From contig CAKKNE010000003.1 of NCBI GenBank assembly GCA_918797485.1, positions 2,976,001 through 3,040,000 on the forward strand: a stretch of 64,000 nucleotides of DNA. The letters run 5' to 3'. The notes under the pieces were generated by a model. That model was not told where the DNA came from, did no database searches, and saw nothing but the letters and a program-made list of their open reading frames with translations. The stretch comes from Pelagomonas calceolata. Its lineage: Eukaryota; Sar; Pelagophyceae; Pelagomonadales; Pelagomonadaceae. Below are positions 25,256 to 34,300 of the stretch, one piece after another; positions within the stretch are counted from its first letter, which is position 1; each line of letters begins with the position of its first letter. Made by a program: the position numbers and the translations under genes.

Positions 25256-25897
25256 TTAGGCCCGCGCCGCCGCCTCGGCCATCCGCTTCCGCCGCTCCTC
25301 CATATCCCAGCGCATGCGCTCCTCGGCCGAGGAGATGGCGAGGTCGCTCTGGCCCCGCTCCGCGAGCTGGTCCCGGTCCAATAAATGGGCCAGCTCCTCC
25401 TCCATCTTCGCCCAGTCCTCGCGCTCCTTCTCGGCGAAGACGTCCATGGCGACGGCGCGGTTGTGCGCGCGCTCGTCGCGGTCCCACCGCGCGCGCTCGT
25501 GCGCGTCGTGGGCGGCGTCCGTGAGCTCCGTGATGCGGTCGCGGTGCTCCGCGAAGCGCTCGAGGCCCTCCTCCAGCCAGTAGTCGCGGCGAGCCTCGTG
25601 TCGCTCCCGCAGGTCGTCCAAATGCGGCAGGTGCCACTCGTCCTCCTGCGACCGGGGTTTGAAGCGATCGGCGATCTTCGGGCCCTCGCCGCCTAACAGG
25701 CAGTAGCGCCCCGTGGGGCCGAGGCCCTCGCGGTCCTTGTCGAGCGCCGCCGCCACCTTCGGCGTCTGCCAGCCGATGTATTGTCCCCGGTCGAAGACTG
25801 GTTGAGTGTCGTAGCGGTCGTCCTCGTCGCACCAGGGCAGGTCCTCCGCCGCGGCGAACGCGAGGAGACCCACGCCGAGCCGCAGTGCGTTGCCCAT
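25256..25897 (-). CDS. Secreted or organellar charged helical protein, unknown
   Basis: This encodes 213 aa. An N-terminal signal peptide, MGNALRLGVGLLAFAAAEDL, precedes a short region with WCDEDDRYDTQPVFDRG and GPTGRYCLLGGEGPKIADRF. The rest is a long charged helix rich in Glu/Arg/Asp (RERHEARRDYWLEEGLERFA, then WAKMEEELAHLLDRDQLAER), probably a coiled coil. It converges with the TauE/SafE gene at a gap of about 16 bp. No family is recognised. Confidence 0.68.
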   Translation of the reverse strand: MGNALRLGVGLLAFAAAEDLPWCDEDDRYDTQPVFDRGQYIGWQTPKVAAALDKDREGLGPTGRYCLLGGEGPKIADRFKPRSQEDEWHLPHLDDLRERHEARRDYWLEEGLERFAEHRDRITELTDAAHDAHERARWDRDERAHNRAVAMDVFAEKEREDWAKMEEELAHLLDRDQLAERGQSDLAISSAEERMRWDMEERRKRMAEAAARA

Positions 25898-26398
25898 ATG
25901 TGCTACGACGGCGTCCGAGCACCGGATTCGATGCCCGGGCAGCGTCGGCCGGGTCAGACGGCCACTCCGCGAAGCGTTGCAGCGCGATGGCCTCGCGGAC
26001 CGCGCTATGGGAGTCCGTGGGCAGCTGGAACGGCACTGAGAACCCTATTTAAAAGCATTTCGCACTCTCGAGACCGGCAGCAAGCTTACGTACACGCTCG
26101 CGGGGGATAGCTCCCCCGTCACGCCTCTAGGCGCGCGCCCCCGCAACCCGAATTGACTATAGCTATTGCCTCTCGAGAGCTCAGGGCAATCGTTGCGTGC
26201 CGCGGGGAGGGGTAGTTCTCATGCAACTTGACTGGCCTGGCTCCGTCTTGTTGGATCGCACACCCCCACCGAGGTCGCACGACTCGCGGTGTCTCCCCCC
26301 AGGCTCACTCCCAGCCCGGGCAGGGCGCCGCCCGCTAGTCCTAGTACCGTAATAATATAAGCCGCGGACGGACCAGGTGAACTAGTATCACATGCTAC
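25898..26398. other. Intergenic region with repeat S and a TATA-like box
   Basis: On the minus strand CTTTTAAATAGGG (about 26042-26054) lies about 150 bp upstream of the gene at 25256-25897 and could be its TATA box. The rest, 26096-26355, is GC-rich intergenic sequence ending in repeat S copy 2. No gene is seen. Confidence 0.5.
26281..26355 (+). repeat. Dispersed intergenic repeat S, copy 2 (distal part)
   Basis: CGCGGTGTCTCCCCCCAGGC followed by a short insertion and CCGCTAGTCCTAGTACCGTA matches the distal half of the 14.4-kb copy. Confidence 0.55.
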
Positions 26399-28303
26399 TT
26401 ATGCCCGGCTCCCGAGCGACGCTTCCGAGCCCGCCCGCGACCGTTGAACTTTTGGCGGCTCCGGCGGCGGCGCGAAATCTATATGGGAAGGCATCGCGTC
26501 CCCCAGGACCGCCTCCGCCTCGTCCGCGGCGGCTTCGCACCGGCCCACGTACGTTTCGACGCACTCGGCGAGCCACGCCGCCGCGGCGCCCCGGTCGCAG
26601 CCCTCCGCCGCGGCGTCGGCGTCGACGACCGGCGGATCCGCGAGGACGTCGGGCGGCGCCGGGTCGCCCTTCACGAGGATGCCCCGCAGAAGGCTCACGA
26701 AGTCCTGGGCCTGGAAGAGCTCGCCCGTCGCCAGGCGCGCCTCCACGCGCCGCAGCTTCGCGAGGCGCGGGTAGGCCTCCGCGGCGCGCTCCCAGAGGCC
26801 GACGGCCTGCTCGAGGCGCGGCGCGTGCTCGACCGACGCGTACTTCTGGAGGAACGCGAGGCGCGTCGCCATCGGTAATTTCAACAGGAGCCAGACGCGC
26901 TCGAGGCGCCGCTTCAGCTGGGGGTCGTCTCCTCTCGTCACCGGCCGCGACCGCGTTAGCGACGGCATCGACTCGAGCGAGGCCCGGCGCCGCTCCGCCT
27001 CGCGAACCCGCCGCTGGTCCTCGGCCTCGCGCTTGCGCCGTTCGACCTTCGCCCTTTCCTTTTCCTGGAGCCGGGCGATCTTGCGCGCCTCCGCGGCCTT
27101 GTCCAGCGCCCGCCGCGCGGCGTGCGCGGCCTGCGCCGCCCGCTCGCGGTCGCGCTGGTGGTCGATGGCCCGGTTCCCCCGGGCGAAGGAGTTCTCGAAG
27201 GGCTCGCGGGTCGACCCGTGGGCCCGCTCCGTCACGTGCGCGCCCTCGCCGACGCGCGCAAAGTCCGGCGGCCCCAGGGCCGCGAACGACTTCACGAAGG
27301 ACTCGGTCGCCGGCAGGGGCCCCGGCCGGCCCCGTTGCGTGAGCTGCTGCCGGTCGAGCTTCTCCTTCGCGCGGTGCCACGTCACGAACTGTCTGAATAC
27401 TTGATCGTCCGTCAGGAGCTTCGAGCGGTCGACCGCCGCCGGGTTCGGCAGGCCCGCGGCCGTGACCGGGCCCTCGCTCGTCCGGGGCCGGCTCGGCGGC
27501 GGCTCCTGGATCGTGACATGCTTGCCCCGGTCCGCGAGCAGCTCCCTTAGACAAGTCGCCTCGATGTCGCCGAGCTTCACCTCGCGCTGCACCGCCGCGA
27601 GGAAGCGCGTGTGCACTCTTCTCACATTCGCATCGGGGTGGAAGACGCCCCTTGAATCTAACTCGGCGAGCTCGCGCGTGAATTTGGTGCGTAGTGTTTC
27701 GACCTGCGCCGCCATCTTCCCTCGCACCCGTCGCTGCAGGTCCAGCATGGACCGGGGCGAGAGCGCGCGGCAGGCCTTGTGGAGCTCCGGGTGGAGGATG
27801 GCCCTCTTCAGGACGTGCTCGCCGCTCAGGCCCTCCATGTTCTCGAGGAACGCGAGCTCGGCGCTGCGCACGCCTTGCTTTGCCATGCTCGGGGCGAAGG
27901 TGCCGCCGCCAAAGGTCATCGCCGTGGCCCAGCCCTCTTCACTACTTTCGTTCGCGCCGAGGCGCCGCAGGAGCGCCGCGCGCTCGAGCGCGCTGTCCTT
28001 CTTTTTGGGAGACTCGCGCTTCGCCGGGGACGCCTCCTTCTCTTCCTTATTGTCGTCCTCGTCGTCGCTCTCAATGAGCTTCTCGCGCTTGAACTCGGGC
28101 GTCTTCTGGACGTCGACGATGGCGATGGGCTTGCGCCGCGCGCGGTCGAGCAGCGTGGCCTTGGGGATGGCCGCCGCGCGCGCGCGCTGCAATCTCAAAC
28201 TACGCGCCGGCTTGACGGGGCTGTCCACCTCCAAGCTCACGGGCGCGGCCGCCGCCTCCTTCGCGGAGCGCGGGCCAAAATCTAAGTAGGGCAGGGCGGG
28301 CAT
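26399..28303 (-). CDS. Large coiled-coil protein, unknown
   Basis: This encodes 634 aa in a single exon starting MPALPYLDFGPRSAKEAAA. It has a basic/acidic low-complexity region (about 75-105), a helical middle (LQRRVRGKMAAQVETLRTKF) and a strongly charged coiled coil around 380-450 (KIARLQEKERAKVERRKREA). A conserved-looking globular segment follows (RVWLLLKLPMATRLAFLQKY, then EQAVGLWERAAEAYPRLAKL). The style resembles ciliary or centrosomal coiled-coil proteins, but I cannot name a family and give no function. Confidence 0.7.
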   Translation of the reverse strand: MPALPYLDFGPRSAKEAAAAPVSLEVDSPVKPARSLRLQRARAAAIPKATLLDRARRKPIAIVDVQKTPEFKREKLIESDDEDDNKEEKEASPAKRESPKKKDSALERAALLRRLGANESSEEGWATAMTFGGGTFAPSMAKQGVRSAELAFLENMEGLSGEHVLKRAILHPELHKACRALSPRSMLDLQRRVRGKMAAQVETLRTKFTRELAELDSRGVFHPDANVRRVHTRFLAAVQREVKLGDIEATCLRELLADRGKHVTIQEPPPSRPRTSEGPVTAAGLPNPAAVDRSKLLTDDQVFRQFVTWHRAKEKLDRQQLTQRGRPGPLPATESFVKSFAALGPPDFARVGEGAHVTERAHGSTREPFENSFARGNRAIDHQRDRERAAQAAHAARRALDKAAEARKIARLQEKERAKVERRKREAEDQRRVREAERRRASLESMPSLTRSRPVTRGDDPQLKRRLERVWLLLKLPMATRLAFLQKYASVEHAPRLEQAVGLWERAAEAYPRLAKLRRVEARLATGELFQAQDFVSLLRGILVKGDPAPPDVLADPPVVDADAAAEGCDRGAAAAWLAECVETYVGRCEAAADEAEAVLGDAMPSHIDFAPPPEPPKVQRSRAGSEASLGSRA

Positions 28304-28624
28304 GGTTTGCCCCGCGTCTCGGCGGGGGGGCTGCCGCCGCCCACTCTCACGGCTGTGTCGTCGCCGGGGGCAGCGTTTCGGGTGCCCGCTGGGCGAGTTA
28401 TGAGCTACAATTTAGCGCCGCGCTGTGCAGCTCTCCCTTGGCATGCAGGTACTAGGGCCCGCGCCGGGAGACGTCGCGGCGACGCCTACGACGCCGAGCA
28501 GACTTATGACAGCTCCCTCGCGCCGGCGCGGCGCGGTGTGCACTTTGTTGGCAATTTGTCGCGGGACGGGCTGGATGAACGGGTCGCAAAAAGAGCTCAG
28601 TGGGAGCACAGTTTATGGTGGGGG
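28304..28624. other. Intergenic region without a gene
   Basis: This lies between the coiled-coil gene start and the 3' end of the PI31-like gene. I see no repeat, palindrome or RNA gene. Confidence 0.45.
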
Positions 28625-29650
28625 CTAGATGAACGGGTCGCCGCCGCCGAAGCCGTCGCCCGGCCGCCCGGGGACGCGGAGGTGGTCGTCGTCCGGCTCG
28701 CCCGGCAGGCGCGGGCGCCGCGGCCCCGCGAGGCCGCCCGGGCCGAAGGGTCCGGGAATGCCCGGGCCGCCGGGGCCGATGGGGTCGAAGCGGGGCCGGA
28801 AACGGCCGGCGCCGAGGGGGTCGACGGCGCCGCCGCCGAAGGCCGGGTGGCCCGGGCCGACGAGCAGGCCCGAGCCGTCGTCGGGGTACGGCGCGAGGGG
28901 CGCCGGCGGCGCCGGCCGCCGCGGCGCCGCGGGCGCGAAGCCGGGGACGGCGGGCGCCGGCGGGCGCCGCGGCGCCGGCGCGGGCGCCGGCGCCGGCGCC
29001 GCGAGCCGCGGCAGGACGCCCCGCGCGTAGGCCGCGAGGCGCTCGAAGTCGGCGAGGGCGAGGAGGCCGTCCGCGGCGTCGGCGCCGACGGCGAGCTCGC
29101 CCGAGTGGAGCACGCCGCGCGTCCGCGATGCGAGCGCGACGCGCAGCACGCCCCGCGCCGCGTCGAGCGCGAGCTCCAGCGCCTCGCCGCTCGTCGATCG
29201 ATACTGGAAGCGACCGCCGTCGTCGCGCCGCCAGTCCGCGGGCAGCCGGTTCGCCGCGGGGAGCTCGCTCGCGCGCGGCGCGAAGCCGGGCACCGCGGCC
29301 GCGGCGCCGGCGCCGACGGCCCGGAGCGAATCGCCGGCGACCGCGAGGAGCGCGAAGTGCAGCGCGACGGCCGTCGCCTCGGCCGGCGAGCGCGGGACCC
29401 CGGCGCCCGCGGCGGCCGCCAGGGCCCGCCGCGCCTCTGTCCGTGCGGCCGCCGCCGCCGCGGACGTGGGCGCGTCGCCGGCGGCCGCCGCGAGCGCGCG
29501 CCGCGCCGCGGCGACCTCGTCCGCGACGGTTTCGAGGTGCCGGGCCAGGCGCCGTTTCACGAAGCCGTCCGCGAGGCGGTCCGCGTGCACGCGCAGCGCC
29601 GCGAGGTCGCCCTCGGCCGCGGCTACGTCTGCGTCTGTGCTGAGGCTCAT
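28625..29650 (-). CDS. PI31-like proteasome regulator
   Basis: This encodes 341 aa. The N-terminal half is Ala-rich and helical. A PI31-like N-domain remnant follows (ANRLPADWRRDDGGRFQYR, then LRVALASRTRGVLHSGELAV). The diagnostic part is the C-terminal Pro/Gly-rich tail with DDGSGLLVGPGHPAF and GRFRPRFDPIGPGGPGIPGP ending EPDDDHLRVPG, the conserved PI31/Fub1 arrangement that lies inside the 20S proteasome chamber. PI31 inhibits or shuttles proteasomes. CTAG palindrome copy 6 is 135 bp upstream. Confidence 0.78.
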   Translation of the reverse strand: MSLSTDADVAAAEGDLAALRVHADRLADGFVKRRLARHLETVADEVAAARRALAAAAGDAPTSAAAAAARTEARRALAAAAGAGVPRSPAEATAVALHFALLAVAGDSLRAVGAGAAAAVPGFAPRASELPAANRLPADWRRDDGGRFQYRSTSGEALELALDAARGVLRVALASRTRGVLHSGELAVGADAADGLLALADFERLAAYARGVLPRLAAPAPAPAPAPRRPPAPAVPGFAPAAPRRPAPPAPLAPYPDDGSGLLVGPGHPAFGGGAVDPLGAGRFRPRFDPIGPGGPGIPGPFGPGGLAGPRRPRLPGEPDDDHLRVPGRPGDGFGGGDPFI

Positions 29651-29784
29651 TTGTCTAGTTATGTGAGAGCACTTGACTTGGGGCAGAGCGCTGGCGCTGG
29701 CGTTCGAACTGGTCTCTAGGTTCCTGGTGAGCCACAGCGTGGGTAGAGGCTAAGCGCTTAGAAGCGCTATGCTATGCTATCGAA

Positions 29785-29806
29785 CTAGCGGCCAGTAAGA
29801 CACTAG
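29785..29806 (-). promoter_or_regulatory. CTAG palindrome, copy 6
   Basis: CTAGCG, GCCAGTAAGA, CACTAG: arms of six, core GTAAGA. It is 135 bp upstream of the PI31-like start. Confidence 0.55.
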
Positions 29807-30068
29807 GCATCCTGGCAAGCAACCTTGTCGTTCCGCCCACTAGTTCTAGCACCACGACAAGCCTGGGACTTGGCGTTCCTGAATAAAATGTCATGAATTA
29901 TACGAAGAGCCATTCCGCGGCGCCGACGCGGCGGGCGGCTGGACGGCCGCGGGCTCGTCGACGCGCGAGCCGTCCCAGCAGAAGGAGAACGGCGGCGGCG
30001 GCGGCGGAGTAGGTCGCAGCGGCGGTGGCGCGGGTCGCGCCTCCGGCGGGGGTCGCGGCGCGGCGTGG

Positions 30069-30235
30069 GCCCGGGGGGAGCGGGAGGGGTACGGGGAACC
30101 CTGCGACGTAACTAGCCTCAGCCTCACGACAGGATCGTGCTGCACCGGAGGTGCGCTGTTATGAAAACGCGGCACGCGCCCGCCGCCGATGAATCCCCAG
30201 GGGCTCCGCCCACGAGTCCTCGCCACCGTAACAAC
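30069..30235 (-). repeat. Composite of repeats R (inverted) and S
   Basis: The R part (30069-30127), read on the minus strand, is AGGCTGAGGCTAGTTACGTC and continues through GTACCCCTCCCGCTCCCCCC, nearly identical to 7071-7130. The S part (30146-30235), read on the plus strand, has GTGCGCTGTTATGAAA, CGCCCGCCGCCGATGAATC, CTCCGCCCACGAGTCC and ACCGTAAC, as at 14361-14470. Confidence 0.65.
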
Positions 30236-30266
30236 ATCTCGCGCGACGAAAAAAAACACAACTAGC

Positions 30267-30905
30267 TTAGGCGACCTCCTCTTCCGTCGGCGGGAGGCCC
30301 TTCCCCGTCAAAACGCACGTGAGGAAGTGGAGCATGAGGCCCGGCGGCCCGATGAGGTTCGTGAGGAGCACCGAGTGCGGCGTGAAGACGCCCCGCCGCT
30401 CGCCGTCGAGCCAGATGTACCGCCCGACGAACAGGTCCCAAATCAACACGTGCGGCCACTCCTCGCTCACGAAGTTTACGTATTGCATCATGCCCTGCAT
30501 CGCCGCCTGCGGCGCCGTGCTGAACGGGAAGCCCGCGGGATTAAAAACCTCGTTGAACTCTGCGATGGGCGCGACGCCCGAGGGCTGCGTCGCGCTGATG
30601 ACGACGATGGCCACGTGGCAGAGCGAAAACAAAATCGTCGGGCCCCACGGCCGCATGATAGCATTCGCCACGGGCTTCGCGACGCCGCATCCACTTAATA
30701 TCATAGGGATCCAGCACGTCGCCTGGGGCACGAAGGTCACGATGTTGAATAACGTGGCCACGTCGGCGTCCGTGCCGAGGGCCAGCGACAGCGTCGGGTC
30801 CGGCAGCATCGCTGGCTTTCGTAGCTGTCGTTTGCGCGGTGTTGGTGCTGGTGCGAAGGCCTGGCACGCGCAGAGCAGCGCCGCGGCGACGAGGTAGCGC
30901 AGCAT
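30267..30905 (-). CDS. ABA4-like plastid membrane protein
   Basis: This encodes 212 aa from MLRYLVAAALLCACQAFAPA, with the exact A-F-A-P bipartite plastid site. A 35-residue in-frame extension is judged leader. Four hydrophobic helices follow (FNIVTFVPQATCWIPMILSG; PTILFSLCHVAIVVISATQP). The family signature near the C-terminus is WDLFVGRYIWLDGERRG, then LLTNLIGPPGLMLHFLTCVL. ABA4 is needed for neoxanthin formation in plants; algal relatives are found with xanthophyll-cycle genes. A carotenoid role is inferred from the family. On the gene strand GCATATAGAG (about 30944-30953) could be its TATA box, about 40 bp upstream. Confidence 0.83.
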   Translation of the reverse strand: MLRYLVAAALLCACQAFAPAPTPRKRQLRKPAMLPDPTLSLALGTDADVATLFNIVTFVPQATCWIPMILSGCGVAKPVANAIMRPWGPTILFSLCHVAIVVISATQPSGVAPIAEFNEVFNPAGFPFSTAPQAAMQGMMQYVNFVSEEWPHVLIWDLFVGRYIWLDGERRGVFTPHSVLLTNLIGPPGLMLHFLTCVLTGKGLPPTEEEVA

Positions 30906-31358
30906 TGGCACGGGTGGCACGCTGCTGGCACACGGGTAGCAGTGCTCTATATGCAAAAGGCAACGCTGCAGTTGCGGTGCGAATGCGAAACTTGCAAAAC
31001 TAGCCAGCAATCACGATGGTTTGCTGTGCGAGAAGCCACTGCGTGCCACCAGGCTGGTGCCAGCACCATGTACCGCCGACCAACACAGCTGCAAGGCTGC
31101 GCGCGCCGCCGTCGAATACCCATCCGTAGGGACTAGAGAAGAAGTCTCCGCGGTCTAGGATATCGCTAGCGTAAGACGCTAGCCTTGGGGGGGTTTTTTA
31201 AAATTGAGACGCGGTATATTGAGCTGCGTACAGCGCCACTCGTCATATCTGACGTCGAGGCGCTGCGCGAGCAGTGGCCTGTGACCGCCCGGACCGCGCC
31301 CCAAAGCGACGCGGCCCAAAGACGCGCCAAAACCGAGCACCCGGCCCAGAGCCCCAAG
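30906..31358. other. Divergent intergenic region
   Basis: This lies between the ABA4-like and FHA/SAP genes. It includes the TATA-like box for the former and CTAG palindrome copy 7. The FHA frame is open from 31185, but that part is taken as leader. Confidence 0.5.
31165..31183 (+). promoter_or_regulatory. CTAG palindrome, copy 7
   Basis: GCTAGCGTAAGACGCTAGC: two intact GCTAGC arms around GTAAGAC, a contracted version of the consensus. It is 176 bp upstream of the FHA/SAP start. Confidence 0.5.
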
Positions 31359-34300
31359 ATGGCCGCTACCGTCGCCCCCGCGGGCCACATCTGCGTCCTG
31401 CGCTCGAACGGCGACGACGGCAACCGCATCCCGCTGGACGCCAGCGCGGCGGCGACCGTGACCTTCGGCCGCGCGCTCACGTCGGACGTGCGCATCGCGC
31501 TCGCGCACTGCTCGCGCCTCCACGCCGAGCTGCGCGTGGACCAGAACGCGCGCGTGTCGCTGGTCAACCACGCCAAGGCCGCGAACGCGACGCTCCTGAA
31601 CGCGCAGCCGCTCGCGCCCAAGGCCGCGCGCGACGTGCGCGACGGCGACGTCTTCGAGATCTGCGGCAAGCGCTTCCGTTTCGAGGCGTCCGTGCTCGCG
31701 GCGACGACGACGATGGCCTCGATCACCGAGGAGGAGAACGTGACGGCCGAGAAGCGGGACGTCGCGAAGCCGCTGCCGTCGGGCCTGCTCCAGGCGATCA
31801 CGGCGCGCCGCCGGTCGTCGGTCCTCGGGCGGCCCGCGAAGCCGCCGCCGCCGCCGCCGCCGCCCCGCGCGGCGCCCGCGGCCCCGAGCTTCTCCGCCGA
31901 GCTCAAGGCCGCGACGGACCGGCGCCTCGCCGCGCTCGAGGGCGCCAAGCCCGCGCGGCCGCCGGGCTGGCGGCCGCCGCCGCCGCCGCCGCGCGCGGCC
32001 GCCGCGCCGGTGCCCCAGGACCTCGCGGGCGAGCTGCGGGCCAAGCTCGCCGCGCGGCGCGCGCGCGTCGCCTCGACGGGCGACCGCGACTCGACGGCGG
32101 CCGCGGCCCCGCCGGCGCGGCCCTTCGCGGCCGTGCTCAAGGCGCGCCTCCTGCAGCAGGCGGGGCGCAAGTCACTCACGGCGGGCGAGGTGCTCCGCAA
32201 GGCCGAGGCCGCGCCCGAGGCGGCCGCGCCGGAGCCGGAGCCGGCTGCCATGGAGGCCGAGCCGGCCGCGCCGGCCGAGCCGACGCCCCTGGAGCCCGCC
32301 GCGGCCGCGCCGGAGCCGGAGCCCGCCGCCGAGCCCGCGCCCATGGAGGAGGCCGAGCCGGTTCCCGCGCCCGCCGAGGCGGCCGAGCAACCCGCGGCGA
32401 TGGAGACCGAGCCGGTGGCGGCCGCGCCGGAGGCCGAGCCCGCGGCCGAGCCCGCTGCAGCGGCGCCTGAGCCGGCGGCAATGGAGACCGAGCCCGCAGC
32501 CGAGCCCGTCGCCGAGCCCACGGCCGAGCCCGCGGCCGAGCCCCCTGCCGAGCCCGTCGCCGAGCCCGCGGCCGAGCCCGTCGCCGAGCCCGCGGCGGCG
32601 GAAGCTGAGCCCGTCGCCGAGCCCGCGGCGGCCGCGACTGAGCCCGCGGCAACTGAGCCCGCGGCGATGGAGACGGAGCCCGTCGCCGAGCCTGCCGTCG
32701 AGCCCGTGGCGACGGAAGCGGCGCCGGAGCCCGCCGCGATGGAGACCGAGCCCGAGGCCGCGGAGGCCGAGCCGTCGCTGTCGACGCAGGAGAACTCGCA
32801 GGACTCGCTGACCGACGCGGCCGTCGGCGGCCTGACGCAGGAGGAGTCGCTCGGGGCCGAGCCCGTCGCGGCGAAGCCGCCGCGGCCGAGCGTGCGCTTC
32901 GCGGTCGAGGAGGCGCCGCCGCGGCCGGCCGTGCGCTTCGCGGCGTCGCCCGCGAAGGCGCGCGGCGTCACGTTCGCGCCGCTCGCCGGCGCGACGCCGT
33001 CGCGGTCCGGCGGCGGCCTGCGGCGGCCGACGCCCTTCCGCCCGGCGTCCGCCGACGGGCCTGCCTCGCCCAAGGCCCAGGCGGCGCTCGCGGCGTCGCC
33101 CTGGGCGCGGCCGAAGGAGGAGACGGTGCGCGTCGACGCCCTGCCCGCGGGCCTGCGGCGCGAGGTGCTCGACGCGCGCCAGCAGGACCTCGTCAAGGCC
33201 GCGGTCGCGGCGGCGGCGCGGAGCTGGGCCTCGGTGGCCAAGGCGCCGAAGGCCGAGGCGGAGGCCGCGCCGTCGGCGACGGACGTGCTCGCGGCGGCGA
33301 CGGCGCCCGTCGACGACCACACGCTGACGCGCGAGGGGTCGCGGAGCATCGCCGCGCTGCTCGAGGGCGCCGACGACGAGGAGGCGGCGCGGAAGCGCCG
33401 CCTCAAGCGCGCGCGCAAGCGCCAGAGCAACCCCGGCGACGCGCGCGCCGCGATGCGGCGCAAGGAGGCCCGGCGGCGGCGCCAGTCCATCGCGGCGCTG
33501 CCCGAGCTCGGCGAGGTCTGGGACTGGCTCACGGCGCTGCACGAGACGACGGAGACGGCGGCGCCGAAGCCCGAGGCCGTCGCGCGCGTGCCCGAGCTCC
33601 AGGAGGCCTGGGGCTGGATGGAATCGTTGGAGGACCCCGAGCTGCGGGCCGCCGGCGCCGAGGCCGTGCGGAACTCGCGGAAGTCCCTGGCGGCGGGCGA
33701 CGCCGCCGGCGCGTGGCGCTGCCTCGTGGGCACGGGCGAGTTCGGGGGAGAGAACCGCTTCGCGGCGCTCTACGAGTCCTCGGACGACGACGCGGACGAC
33801 GAGGTCGTGGAGCTGCTGGCGGACATGGAGGCGGCCGTCGCGCCGGAGGCGCTCGCAAAGGTTCAGGAGAATGCGCAGTTGCTCGTCGACCGGGAGATGG
33901 AGCCCCGATTGGCGTACGCGTGCGTCCTGGATCGCCACTACGGCGGCAACGACACGGTCGACCTGGGCGAGGCCTGGAGCTGGCTCGAGACCCTCAGCAA
34001 GAAAGACGAGGACGCGCGGCGCGCCGTCGAGGCCGCGAACTCCGAAAACATTTCGGTGAGCGACTTGGCCGCGTTAGCCTCGGAATGTTCGGACAAGGAC
34101 AAGGCCCTCATCGCGCAGCGGGCCGAGGACGTCGCCAAGGCCGGCGTGGCCTACGGCCCGGCCTTCGCCTCGGCGCTCGACTCGTTCGCGGCGGACCCCG
34201 AGGGCTTCGCGGGCCGCGAGACGAATTCGAATGAAGTGGTCGAGGCGGCGCCCGCCGCGCTCGAGGACGCCTGGGCTGCTTTAGAGTCGCGGGACCAGGC

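Larger units (their letters stand above)
29651..30266. other. Repeat-rich intergenic region
   Basis: This 616-bp gap holds CTAG palindrome copy 6, repeat S copy 3 (29831-29858), repeat R copy 3 in inverted orientation (30069-30127) and repeat S copy 4 (30146-30235). It is the only place where R and S lie side by side. No gene is seen. Confidence 0.6.
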
